Below, piece after piece: positions 1 through 6,552 of a stretch of 6,824 nt of DNA. Source of the DNA: an uncultured Clostridia bacterium (GTDB taxonomy: Bacteria; Bacillota; Clostridia; Lachnospirales; Anaerotignaceae); the NCBI GenBank assembly GCA_958420075.1, contig CATZIM010000093.1, positions 1-6,824 of the forward strand, given 5' to 3'. A program made the position numbers and the translations under genes. Positions within the stretch are counted from its first letter, which is position 1; each line of letters opens with the position of its first letter. The notes under the pieces are model-generated. The model saw only the letters and a list, made by a program, of their open reading frames with translations, was not told the DNA's origin and made no database searches.

Positions 1-482
1 AGCGCAACACCCAGACCAATGACAGATTTTTTTGTTGCTTTGGAAATCGCTTTTGCGATGGGGGAAAGTACCACAAACCCGGAGTCACAGAAGATGGGGA
101 TGGATACCAAAAAGCCAGTCAGTGCCAGAGCTTCTTCTTCTCTCTTTTTACCAAAGAGTTTCAGGAAGGTGAATGCCATTCGCTTGGCAGCCCCTGTTAC
201 TTCAAATATCTGTCCCATCATAACACCGAACCCGATGATGATACCAATGCTGCCCAATGTACCGCCAAAGCCAGTGGTGATGGAATTGATGATGCCAAAT
301 GTTTTTCCGTCATCCAAAGTGATGTTTGTCAAAGGCATGCCGCCTACAACACCAACGATGATGGTAGAGATAATCAGTGCCAAAAATGCCTGTACTTTTG
401 TTTTCAATACCAAGAAAATCAGTACGAGAATACCAATGGCAAGACCTAATAACATTCTGTCGCCGCTTAATCCGCCGATCAT
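1..482 (-). CDS. GntP-family sugar-acid permease, N-terminal part (cut by window edge)
   Basis: This is an inner-membrane secondary transporter of the gluconate:H+ symporter (GntP) family, which imports gluconate and related sugar acids. About 160 residues are present out of roughly 440 usual for the family; the rest lies beyond base 1. Hydrophobic segments are visible at about residues 10-26 and 31-49. The family-typical glycine-rich stretch GFGGTLGSIGIIIGFGVMMG is at 71-90, and IPIFCDSGFVVLSPI is at 128-142. Two start codons compete: ATG at 488-486 lies only 2 nt after the GGGAGG at 496-491, while ATG at 482-480 lies 8 nt after it. I chose 482, which shortens the protein by two residues. 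It is the last gene seen in the operon, 30 bp after the pdxA2-like gene, so it probably imports the substrate of these enzymes (a tetronate such as threonate or erythronate). That substrate is inferred from context only. Confidence 0.9.
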   Translation of the reverse strand, partial: MIGGLSGDRMLLGLAIGILVLIFLVLKTKVQAFLALIISTIIVGVVGGMPLTNITLDDGKTFGIINSITTGFGGTLGSIGIIIGFGVMMGQIFEVTGAAKRMAFTFLKLFGKKREEEALALTGFLVSIPIFCDSGFVVLSPIAKAISKATKKSVIGLGVA

Positions 483-490
483 TGTCATAA

Positions 491-496
491 CCTCCC
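491..496 (-). promoter_or_regulatory. Ribosome binding site that decides between two GntP starts
   Basis: GGGAGG is 2 nt from the ATG at 488 and 8 nt from the in-frame ATG at 482. The usual spacing favours 482. Confidence 0.7.
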
Positions 497-512
497 TTAA
501 GTAAATATGTGA

Positions 513-1514
513 TTATTTGGTGAAATAAGGTGCATATTTTGCTGCCAGCAGAATGGCTTCGATCATGCTGACTGCGCTTACTTTCCCAGTGCCGGCAATA
601 TCAAAGGCTGTGCCGTGGTCTACGGAAGTACGCAGGATGGGCATGCCGTTTGTGATGGCAATGGTTTTTTCAAAGTCCAGTGTTTTGGTAGCGATATGTC
701 CCTGGTCATGGTAGAGGGATAATACGCTGTTGTATTTGCCGATGGCAGCCTGATGGAATACAGAGTCTGCACCGATGGGGCCAACAACAGGGTAGCCTTC
801 TGCCTGCAATTCTTCTACGGCAGGGATGATTTCGTTCACCTCTTCCCAGCCGAACAAACCGTGTTCCCCACTGTGAGGATTCAGTCCGGCAATGGCCATG
901 GTGCCATCCTGTACGCCCAGTTTCCGCAGAGCTTCCAGGCAGCGTTTTACGTAGTCTTTGATTCTGTCTTTTTTGATCATGTCCAGCATATCCCGCAGGG
1001 AAACGTGTCTTGTCAGGAAGAAAACACGCATGCCGTTTGTTTCAAACATGGTCAAAGGATCTTCTGTGTTTGTCAATGCGCCGAAAATTTCAGTGTGACC
1101 GATGAAGTTGATGTTTCCGGCTCTCAGAGATTCTTTGTTGATGGGGGTTGTGGCAACAGCATCGACTCTGCCTGCATTGGCAAGGGCAATGGATTTTTCG
1201 ATGTAAGCAAAGGCTGCCTGACCACACATGCCGTTGACTTTGCCATATTCGAATTTTGCCAGGTCTACGTTATCCAGATCAATGAGGTTCAGAACGCCGG
1301 GGCGGAAATCGCCGTCTTCGGGTTCTGCAATCACATGAACGGTAATAGCTGCGCCGGTGATTTCGATGGCTTTGTCGATGATTTTTCTATCACCAATGAC
1401 AACGCACTCAGCGGCATCGAAAACTTCCTGGGACGCAATAGACTTTACAACAATTTCGGGACCAACGCCCGCAGGATCTCCAAGGGGGATCGCGATTCTA
1501 GGTTTCTTATTCAT
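513..1514 (-). CDS. pdxA2: PdxA2-type 4-phospho-D-threonate dehydrogenase
   Basis: The 333-residue protein is a full-length member of the PdxA family of NAD-dependent, metal-dependent dehydrogenases/decarboxylases. Visible marks are the N-terminal GDPAGVGPE (12-20), GHTE (139-142), and three histidines placed like the metal ligands of E. coli PdxA: His170 (TRHVSL), His214 (LNPHSGEHG) and His269 (YHDQGH). [14 protein letters not shown] follows at 297-310. In known PdxA2 pathways the enzyme oxidises D-threonate 4-phosphate, and the product loses CO2 to give DHAP. It lies directly after a DUF1537 kinase gene (32-bp gap), the usual DtnK-PdxA2 pairing. No pdxJ or other vitamin B6 gene is nearby, so I prefer PdxA2 over biosynthetic PdxA, although residues alone do not separate the two. 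The ATG at 1514 has an AGAGAGGA ribosome site about 6 nt upstream. Confidence 0.88.
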   Translation of the reverse strand: MNKKPRIAIPLGDPAGVGPEIVVKSIASQEVFDAAECVVIGDRKIIDKAIEITGAAITVHVIAEPEDGDFRPGVLNLIDLDNVDLAKFEYGKVNGMCGQAAFAYIEKSIALANAGRVDAVATTPINKESLRAGNINFIGHTEIFGALTNTEDPLTMFETNGMRVFFLTRHVSLRDMLDMIKKDRIKDYVKRCLEALRKLGVQDGTMAIAGLNPHSGEHGLFGWEEVNEIIPAVEELQAEGYPVVGPIGADSVFHQAAIGKYNSVLSLYHDQGHIATKTLDFEKTIAITNGMPILRTSVDHGTAFDIAGTGKVSAVSMIEAILLAAKYAPYFTK

Positions 1515-1546
1515 GGAAATTCCTCTCTTTCCGTTTGTTTTTTCTG

Positions 1547-2851
1547 TTAAATATAAAGTTTTTCTTTCAGATAGGTAATGCAGCGGTTGATGGCATCCCG
1601 TTCACCCTGACTGCCGCCTTTTGTGATGATATGGATGCCTGCAAAGTCACCTGTTAGGAATTGACCGTAGGCAGCCAAAGGCAATACTTCGTCAGACAGG
1701 GATAATCCGGCGGTCTGGAATTTTTTGCAGACAGCTACGGTCACATCGCCGCCGCTGGTATACAGACCTTTATATTCCGGCTGTGCCTGGAAGATGCCAT
1801 AAGCGATTTCCGCGAAGGCGGAGTTGATTTTATCGGTCACATCATCCATGGAGCAATGATATTTTTCCATATAAGGCTGGAAATCAATGCGGTTTTCGGG
1901 ATAGATGCCGTCACCGGTTACCGTAGAGACGGTATTGAGGTGACTGACTTCCAGAATTTCATGGATGACGCGCTGGATTTCTGCGCTGCGCTGTTCTTCG
2001 CTTTCCAAAAGTTCTCTTGTTTTCACAAAGACGTTATGGATGCGCTGAGACAGCCACAGTTCTTCCATCTGTGCTTTTGTATTGGGATTCACGCTGCCGA
2101 CAACAGCCAGAATCCGGTTTTTCTCTTTTTTCTGTGTGGGTGTGATGAGTTTTCTGGATAATGTTGCCGTGAAAACGCCGGGGTCAACAGCGACGATTTT
2201 CAGTTTGCTGGTGATGGCGGCATCGGCAATTAAATCCAGATCTTCCTGGGTGACACAGTCAACCACCAGAATCCGGCAGCCGTCTGCTACATGAGCTTTC
2301 ATCACATCTGCCAGATAATGTTTGCCATGCATCAGGTCTTTCATGAGAATGGATGCTGTTTTGTATTTGCTCTGCTCATGAAAAAGTACTTCCACTTCGG
2401 ACACCTTAACGGGTGTTTTGGGATCGATGGCAATATCTGTTTTGTGCAGAGGAAGGCCATTGACCAGCATATAGCCGCCAATGACGATTCTGCCGGAAGC
2501 AGGGAAGCAGGGTGCAACGATGGCGATATAATCCTCTCCCAGACAATCCAGCATGGCATCGGTTTCACTGCCCAGATTGCCCCGCAATGTGCTGTCAATG
2601 CGGTTGGAGTATACTTTGACAGCATCGTCTTTCAGAAGGCTGCAAATATCGTATACCCGTTCATAGGCAACTTCCGGAGCAACACCGCGGCTGTCGGTGG
2701 GATAGATTACACAGTCACAGTCTTCCAATGCCTGCAAATCCATGCTTTCTGTATTCATGACCGTATAGGCCTGATAATTCATTTTTTTCAAAAGAACGCC
2801 GGTGGCATTTCCGCCGGTTAAGTCATCTGCGATTACAACACATTGTGGCAT
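1547..2851 (-). CDS. dtnK: Four-carbon acid sugar kinase, DUF1537 family, DtnK-like (D-threonate kinase candidate)
   Basis: This 434-residue cytosolic kinase of the DUF1537 (four-carbon acid sugar kinase) family would phosphorylate a tetronate at C4 using ATP. The N-terminal substrate domain shows [11 protein letters not shown] (8-18), [13 protein letters not shown] (82-94) and APCFPASGR (113-121). The C-terminal nucleotide domain shows VVGSVNPNT near 251-259, TSGGDVT (365-371) and [12 protein letters not shown] (410-421). The order is complete and the length is normal. Its motifs differ clearly from those of the other DUF1537 kinase in this operon, and the IDSTLRG form is the one shared with D-threonate kinases. 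It precedes the pdxA2-like gene, which supports the D-threonate 4-phosphate route. A strong AAAGGAGA ribosome site (2857-2864) sits 5-6 nt before the ATG. The exact substrate (D-threonate, D-erythronate or another acid) cannot be read from the sequence. Confidence 0.85.
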   Translation of the reverse strand: MPQCVVIADDLTGGNATGVLLKKMNYQAYTVMNTESMDLQALEDCDCVIYPTDSRGVAPEVAYERVYDICSLLKDDAVKVYSNRIDSTLRGNLGSETDAMLDCLGEDYIAIVAPCFPASGRIVIGGYMLVNGLPLHKTDIAIDPKTPVKVSEVEVLFHEQSKYKTASILMKDLMHGKHYLADVMKAHVADGCRILVVDCVTQEDLDLIADAAITSKLKIVAVDPGVFTATLSRKLITPTQKKEKNRILAVVGSVNPNTKAQMEELWLSQRIHNVFVKTRELLESEEQRSAEIQRVIHEILEVSHLNTVSTVTGDGIYPENRIDFQPYMEKYHCSMDDVTDKINSAFAEIAYGIFQAQPEYKGLYTSGGDVTVAVCKKFQTAGLSLSDEVLPLAAYGQFLTGDFAGIHIITKGGSQGERDAINRCITYLKEKLYI

Positions 2852-2903
2852 GGGAATCTCCTTTCCTTGACATGATTTCTGTCAGTTGCTTTTCTTTTGT
2901 ATA

Positions 2904-3497
2904 TCAGATCTTGCGGAAAGAAAGAGGTCCTTGCTTGGATTCGATTTCCCAAGCCATTCTTGCGCTTTCTTCCAGTTCTTCCAGGCAGTAGAAGGCATCC
3001 AGCAGATTTTTGCCCCCTACGATGGGTCCGTGATTTTCCAGCAAGAATCCATCACTGCCGGAAACACACTGGCGGAAAGCGGAAAACAGTTCTTCAGAGC
3101 CGGGCTTTCCGTAGGGAACCAGTCCCACTGTACCCAGTTTCATTTTCAGGTAAGGGGTGTACTGGGGGATACAGTCTGTGCGGTTTTCATGTACGGCACA
3201 GGACCAAAGGGTTGCGTAAAAGCTATGTGTATGAATGACAGCCTGGATGTCCTCGCTTTTTTCATACATCATTTTGTGCAGCGGAAATTCTTTGCTGGGC
3301 TTTGGACCGGAAATCCATTCTCCATCCAGAGAAAGTACGGAGAAATCTTCTTCTTTCAAAGTTCCAAAGCAGGTTCCGCTGCCGGTGATATAAATACGAT
3401 CCTTCTCTTTAAAGCTCATGTTTGCGGAGGAGCCAGTGGCTTTTCCTCTTTCAAATAAGCTGTGTGCAATCCATACTGCGGTTTTCAGATTTTCCAT
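2904..3497 (-). CDS. otnC: Class II aldolase-family 3-oxo-tetronate 4-phosphate decarboxylase (OtnC-like)
   Basis: A 197-residue protein of the class II aldolase/adducin family (fuculose-phosphate aldolase and ribulose-phosphate epimerase fold), zinc-dependent and normally a cytosolic tetramer. The active-site pattern is intact: the SKEFPLH motif with Glu70 (position of the catalytic acid), metal ligands His89 and His91 in IHTHSF, and His156 in LLENHGP. The N-terminal phosphate-binding-like stretch GSSANMSFKEKD (22-33) and TGSGT (38-42) are also typical. In tetronate catabolism OtnC decarboxylates 3-oxo-tetronate 4-phosphate to DHAP, and its place directly behind the OtnK-type kinase supports this role over an ordinary sugar-phosphate aldolase. 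The start lies 4 bp after the otnK stop, and its AAGGAAG ribosome site (3505-3511) is inside the last codons of otnK, so translation is probably coupled. A general fuculose-phosphate-type aldolase remains possible. Confidence 0.87.
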   Translation of the reverse strand: MENLKTAVWIAHSLFERGKATGSSANMSFKEKDRIYITGSGTCFGTLKEEDFSVLSLDGEWISGPKPSKEFPLHKMMYEKSEDIQAVIHTHSFYATLWSCAVHENRTDCIPQYTPYLKMKLGTVGLVPYGKPGSEELFSAFRQCVSGSDGFLLENHGPIVGGKNLLDAFYCLEELEESARMAWEIESKQGPLSFRKI

Positions 3498-3501
3498 TTG
3501 T

Positions 3502-4761
3502 TCACTTCCTTGTCATTTGTAATGCACGGGCAAAGAAATCTGTCTGGCCAAAGTTGCCGGATTTGAGAACAATGCGAATGTTTTCATTGGACAGTGGCGC
3601 CATGATCGGCACACCCGGCGCGATGCTTTCCCCAATTTCAAAGCAATGATAGCCCAATTTTTTCGCAACGGCACTGGAGGTTTCCCCGCCAGCAACGATG
3701 ATTCTGGTATATCCGTTTGCAACGGCCCGTTCCGCAACGGCAGCAGTCAGACCTTCCAGCAGAGCGGCAATTTTATCTTTGCCAACTTTCTGGATTTCTG
3801 CTACATTTTCTGCCTGATCGGAGCTGTAGAGCAGTACTTCTTCGTCTGCGTGTGTTTTTACAAAATCCCATACAGTGTCTACAGTTTCTGTGCCAGCCAA
3901 TACAGCCATGGGATCGATTTTATAAGAAGCATATCCTTTTGTCTGGAAGTCTGCGATTTGTTCCAGTGTTGCTTTGGAGCAGCTGCCAGCCAAAACGATG
4001 CCTTTTCCGTCTACACCGTTTGTCATGCTGTCTTTGGCAGCCTGTGCCTGCTGATATTTCGCAGCCAAAGGTGCCAGAATGCCGCTGCCGCCTGTCAGAA
4101 CAGTCAGGTCACCGAAAACTTCTGCGATTTTGGTGCCGTTTTCGTCGTTGACATAGTCAGGTACGATGTAGAAATGTTCTTTATCTTTGCCGAATGCATC
4201 CACAACAGCCAGAATTTCTTCTTTGCTCTTTGCCAGCAGTTCGGTGTTTACATTCAATGTCTGATATTTTCCCTGAGGGTCCATGAGTTTTGCGATTTCG
4301 GATTCCCACATGGGTGTCAGAGGATGGTTTTTCATGTGTGTTTCGCTCAGAGGCACACCGTCTACATAAAGGATACCGTTTTCCACAGTCCGTTTATTGA
4401 CGGGAAGCGCGGGGCACAAAATGGTGTATTTTTCTCCAAAAGCTTCCAGCATGGCATCCACCACAGGGCCGATATTCCCTTCTTTTGTGGAGTCAAATGT
4501 GGAGCAGTATTTGAAATACAAATGCTGTGCGCCTTGTTCTTTCAGCCAGGTAAAAGCAGCCATGCTGTCTGCCACAGCGCTTTTTGTTTCCTGTGTTCTG
4601 CTTTTCAGAGCGATGACAACTGCCTGGCAGGGAGGAATTTCCCCATCGGGTTTTCCGTTGAACAAAATGGTTTTCATACCTTTGCTCATAAGGAAAGAGG
4701 CAGCGTCACTGGCGCCTGTGAAGTCATCGGCAACACAGCCGATCAAAATATTTTGTTTCAT
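3502..4761 (-). CDS. otnK: 3-oxo-tetronate kinase (OtnK, DUF1537 family)
   Basis: This 419-residue DUF1537 kinase would phosphorylate 3-oxo-tetronate at the 4-hydroxyl with ATP. Motifs in order are VADDFTGASD (10-19), the OtnK-type KYCSTFDST (84-92), PALPVNKRTV (118-126), LTGGSG (222-227), LAGSCSKAT (257-265), VAGGETSSAV (356-365), GVPIMAPL (383-390) and LKSGNFGQTDFF (399-410). Length and motifs match the OtnK branch closely. The start is the ATG at 4761, preceded by AGGAGGG (4767-4773) at 5 nt. A longer reading frame begins at a TTG at 4791, but it runs back into the upstream gene and has no reason to be used. The upstream isomerase gene ends with TGA at 4765-4763, one base before this ATG, so the ribosome site is inside that gene and the two are probably translationally coupled. 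The class II aldolase gene follows 4 bp downstream. Confidence 0.92.
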   Translation of the reverse strand: MKQNILIGCVADDFTGASDAASFLMSKGMKTILFNGKPDGEIPPCQAVVIALKSRTQETKSAVADSMAAFTWLKEQGAQHLYFKYCSTFDSTKEGNIGPVVDAMLEAFGEKYTILCPALPVNKRTVENGILYVDGVPLSETHMKNHPLTPMWESEIAKLMDPQGKYQTLNVNTELLAKSKEEILAVVDAFGKDKEHFYIVPDYVNDENGTKIAEVFGDLTVLTGGSGILAPLAAKYQQAQAAKDSMTNGVDGKGIVLAGSCSKATLEQIADFQTKGYASYKIDPMAVLAGTETVDTVWDFVKTHADEEVLLYSSDQAENVAEIQKVGKDKIAALLEGLTAAVAERAVANGYTRIIVAGGETSSAVAKKLGYHCFEIGESIAPGVPIMAPLSNENIRIVLKSGNFGQTDFFARALQMTRK

Positions 4762-4762
4762 A

Positions 4763-5554
4763 TCATCCCTCCTGTTCGATTTCTGCGACAATCTTTTTCA
4801 GCAGGTGAATGGAGCGTTCTGCGCCTTCCCGGACATCGCCGTCAAAAGCTTCTGTGCAGATAGCACCCTGATAACCGCTGCGGATGACAGGTGTCAGCAG
4901 TTTTTTGTAATAGTCATAAAGAGCATCGGAAGGGTATCTGCGTTCTGCGCCCACACGTTCTGCAATGTGGATATGATGGATATAGGGCAGGGCGTATTCC
5001 AGTTCCTGAATGTCTTCCTGTTCCATAGCCATATGGTAAATATCAAAAACAATTTTCAAGTTGGGACGGTTGATTTTTTTCACTAAATCTGCGCCTTCTC
5101 GGATTCTCAGACCAAATGCGCTTTCGGTATGATTCAGAGATTCATACATGACGATGATGCCGTAAGGTGCTGCTACATCTGCAAACATGGTCATAAATGC
5201 TTCTGTTTCTTTCCATGCTTTTTCCAGATTATCGCCTTCCTGAAATTTTCTGGACTTAGGAGAGCCGATACCAATGGCGGAAATATGTAATTGGCTGCCG
5301 CGTTTGCAGAGAAGTTCCGCATAGGCCTTGGCTTTTTCTAAGTCGTAACCTTCACCGGTGATGACAATGTCCGGTGTCAGAGCTGCATTGAAGCCGCAGC
5401 ATTTGACACTGCCACTTTCCAGAATGGTTTTCAGTGCATCGAATGCTTCGTCTGTCATTTGGGAGATCTGGTTGCCGGGCAGTTCAATATAATCGAAGCC
5501 CAGATCCTGTAAAATGCTGTAATTGTCAATGGTGGTGCCACATCCGTATTTCAT
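4763..5554 (-). CDS. Sugar phosphate isomerase/epimerase family protein (xylose isomerase-like TIM barrel), candidate 2-oxo-tetronate isomerase
   Basis: A 263-residue cytosolic TIM-barrel protein of the AP endonuclease 2/xylose isomerase-like family. Metal-site residues can be placed at Glu138 (MYESLN), Asp171 and His174 (VFDIYHM), His194/His196 (IHHIHIAE) and Glu235 (CTEAFDGD), with IELPG at 23-27 near the N terminus. This is the arrangement of metal-dependent ketose isomerases and epimerases. Between a dehydrogenase and an OtnK-type kinase, the expected job is moving the keto group from C2 to C3 of oxo-tetronate (the OtnI step). From memory, the sequence does not follow the E. coli OtnI/hydroxypyruvate isomerase type, so it may be a different isomerase or an epimerase recruited to the step, and I give no gene symbol. 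The TAAGGAGG ribosome site (5561-5568) overlaps the stop codon of the preceding gene. Confidence 0.82.
   Translation of the reverse strand: MKYGCGTTIDNYSILQDLGFDYIELPGNQISQMTDEAFDALKTILESGSVKCCGFNAALTPDIVITGEGYDLEKAKAYAELLCKRGSQLHISAIGIGSPKSRKFQEGDNLEKAWKETEAFMTMFADVAAPYGIIVMYESLNHTESAFGLRIREGADLVKKINRPNLKIVFDIYHMAMEQEDIQELEYALPYIHHIHIAERVGAERRYPSDALYDYYKKLLTPVIRSGYQGAICTEAFDGDVREGAERSIHLLKKIVAEIEQEG
4767..4773 (-). promoter_or_regulatory. Ribosome binding site that sets the otnK start
   Basis: AGGAGGG lies within the last codons of the upstream isomerase gene and 5 nt before ATG 4761. It fixes the otnK start there rather than at the TTG 30 bp further upstream, and implies coupling, since the isomerase stop lies between it and the ATG. 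Confidence 0.85.
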
Positions 5555-5565
5555 GACAGACCTCC

Positions 5566-6456
5566 TTAAGCGTTGACTTTCTTTACTTCTACGCCTGCCA
5601 GTTTTTCGAAGTACTGAACGATGCCTGCGTGATCTTCATCAAAGTGACCTGTTACTTTCAGGTACTGCATGATTTCGAAGAGCTGACTGGTCAAAGGCAT
5701 GGGAACGTCGATGGAGTGCGCAGTTGCCATAACGTTTTTGATGTCTTTGTGGTTGATGGAGATTTTGCCGCCGGGTTTGAAGTTGCGTTCGATCATCATG
5801 GGCACTTTTGCATCCAGAATAACGCTGCCAGCCAGACCGCCGCGGATTGCCTGATATACTTTTTCAGGATCAGCGCCTGCTTTGCTGCACAGTACAAATG
5901 CTTCGGAAACAGCAGCAATGGTCAGGTTTACGATAACCTGGTTTGTCAGTTTGGTAACGGAACCGCTGCCGCTTTTGCCGATGAGCAGTGCGGAAGCGCC
6001 CATAGCGTCAAAATAAGGTTTCAGTTTTTCGAAATCTGCTTCGTTGCCGCCTGCCATAAATGCCAGTGTACCGTCGATTGCTTTGGGTTCGCCGCCGCTG
6101 ACAGGAGAGTCTACAAAGCCGATCTGCATTTCAGCCAGTTTTTCTGCGCATGTGCAGGATTCTGTAGGTGTTACAGAGCTCATGTCACATACAACAGTAC
6201 CGGGTTTCAGATAGCCTGCCAGACCGTTTTCGCCAAAGAGTACGCTCTGAACGATAGCGCCGTTGGGCAGGATCATCAGAACGATGTCACATTCTTTCCC
6301 GATGGTTTCGTAATCGCCTTCTTTTGCGCCGCCAGCAACCAATTCTGCAACGGCATCTTTGTTCAGGTCGTTTACATACAGTTCACATCCGGCTTTCAAT
6401 AAGTTTTTCGCCATGGGTTTGCCCATGATGCCAAGTCCGATAAATCCAGCTTTCAT
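5566..6456 (-). CDS. NAD(P)-dependent beta-hydroxyacid dehydrogenase, GarR-like (2-hydroxy-3-oxopropionate reductase / tetronate dehydrogenase candidate)
   Basis: The first gene of the operon encodes a complete 296-residue beta-hydroxyacid dehydrogenase. A Rossmann domain begins with GFIGLGIMG (4-12). Asp30 at the end of the second strand favours NAD over NADP. The substrate motif DSPVSGGEPKAIDGT is at 116-130, and the catalytic Lys169 lies in SGSVTKLTNQ (163-173). AIRGGLAGS (203-211) and RNFKPGGK (224-231) are near-identical to the tartronate semialdehyde reductase GarR as I remember it. GarR reduces 2-hydroxy-3-oxopropionate to glycerate. In this operon the enzyme more likely oxidises a tetronate at C2, the job of LtnD, which belongs to the same superfamily but is less similar. 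Both roles are open, so no symbol is assigned. The ATG has an AAAGGAGAG ribosome site (6465-6473) 8 nt upstream, and the isomerase gene starts 11 bp downstream. Confidence 0.88.
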   Translation of the reverse strand: MKAGFIGLGIMGKPMAKNLLKAGCELYVNDLNKDAVAELVAGGAKEGDYETIGKECDIVLMILPNGAIVQSVLFGENGLAGYLKPGTVVCDMSSVTPTESCTCAEKLAEMQIGFVDSPVSGGEPKAIDGTLAFMAGGNEADFEKLKPYFDAMGASALLIGKSGSGSVTKLTNQVIVNLTIAAVSEAFVLCSKAGADPEKVYQAIRGGLAGSVILDAKVPMMIERNFKPGGKISINHKDIKNVMATAHSIDVPMPLTSQLFEIMQYLKVTGHFDEDHAGIVQYFEKLAGVEVKKVNA

Positions 6457-6523
6457 AATCGCATCTCTCCTTTGTTTGTTTTGCGTTTGTTTTATCGTAG
6501 AATCAAGTCGTTTTTATACACTC

Positions 6524-6552
6524 ATTATATTGCATACCGGTATACCGGTCAA
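6524..6552 (-). promoter_or_regulatory. Sigma-A promoter of the operon
   Basis: On the minus strand, TTGACC (6552-6547, five of six bases of the -35 consensus) is followed by exactly 17 bp and then a perfect TATAAT (6529-6524). Transcription should start near 6517, giving a leader of about 60 nt before the ATG at 6456. No other promoter of comparable quality is seen in the gaps between the genes, so it probably serves the whole operon. Confidence 0.85.
6536..6549. promoter_or_regulatory. 14-bp perfect palindrome in the promoter spacer, probable repressor operator
   Basis: ACCGGTATACCGGT reads the same on both strands. It fills most of the spacer and covers the last three bases of the -35 box, so a bound dimer would block RNA polymerase. 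The GGTATACC core resembles operators of GntR-family (FadR-type) regulators, which commonly control sugar-acid operons. Extended by two bases it is also a tandem repeat of ATACCGGT (6534-6541 and 6542-6549). The regulator itself is not in the window. Confidence 0.7.

Noticed and set aside
513..1514. Reading the PdxA homologue as vitamin B6 biosynthesis
   Set aside because: There is no pdxJ or other pyridoxal gene nearby, whereas a DUF1537 kinase is directly upstream, which is the known PdxA2 context.
753..1550. Open plus-strand frame of 265 codons opposite the pdxA2-like gene
   Set aside because: It is a shadow frame: the minus strand carries all PdxA family metal and substrate motifs, and the plus frame shows no recognisable domain.
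2868..2884. Inverted repeat TGACA / TGTCA in the otnC-dtnK gap, possible hairpin
   Set aside because: It has only a 5-bp stem with a 7-nt loop and no T-run, which is too weak for a terminator or processing site.
4762..4791. TTG start at 4791 that would add ten residues to OtnK
   Set aside because: The added residues (MSQKSNRRDD) overlap the isomerase gene, and the AGGAGGG site is correctly placed only for the ATG at 4761.
3646..4863. Open plus-strand frame of 405 codons opposite otnK
   Set aside because: It is antisense to a kinase with complete family motifs. Its product is rich in Cys and Phe without family features, as expected from a shadow of the other strand's codons.
6453..6464. Tiny upstream frame (ATG CGA TTA TGA) overlapping the first gene's start
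   Set aside because: Its ATG directly abuts the ribosome site with no spacing, so initiation there is unlikely. It is probably chance.
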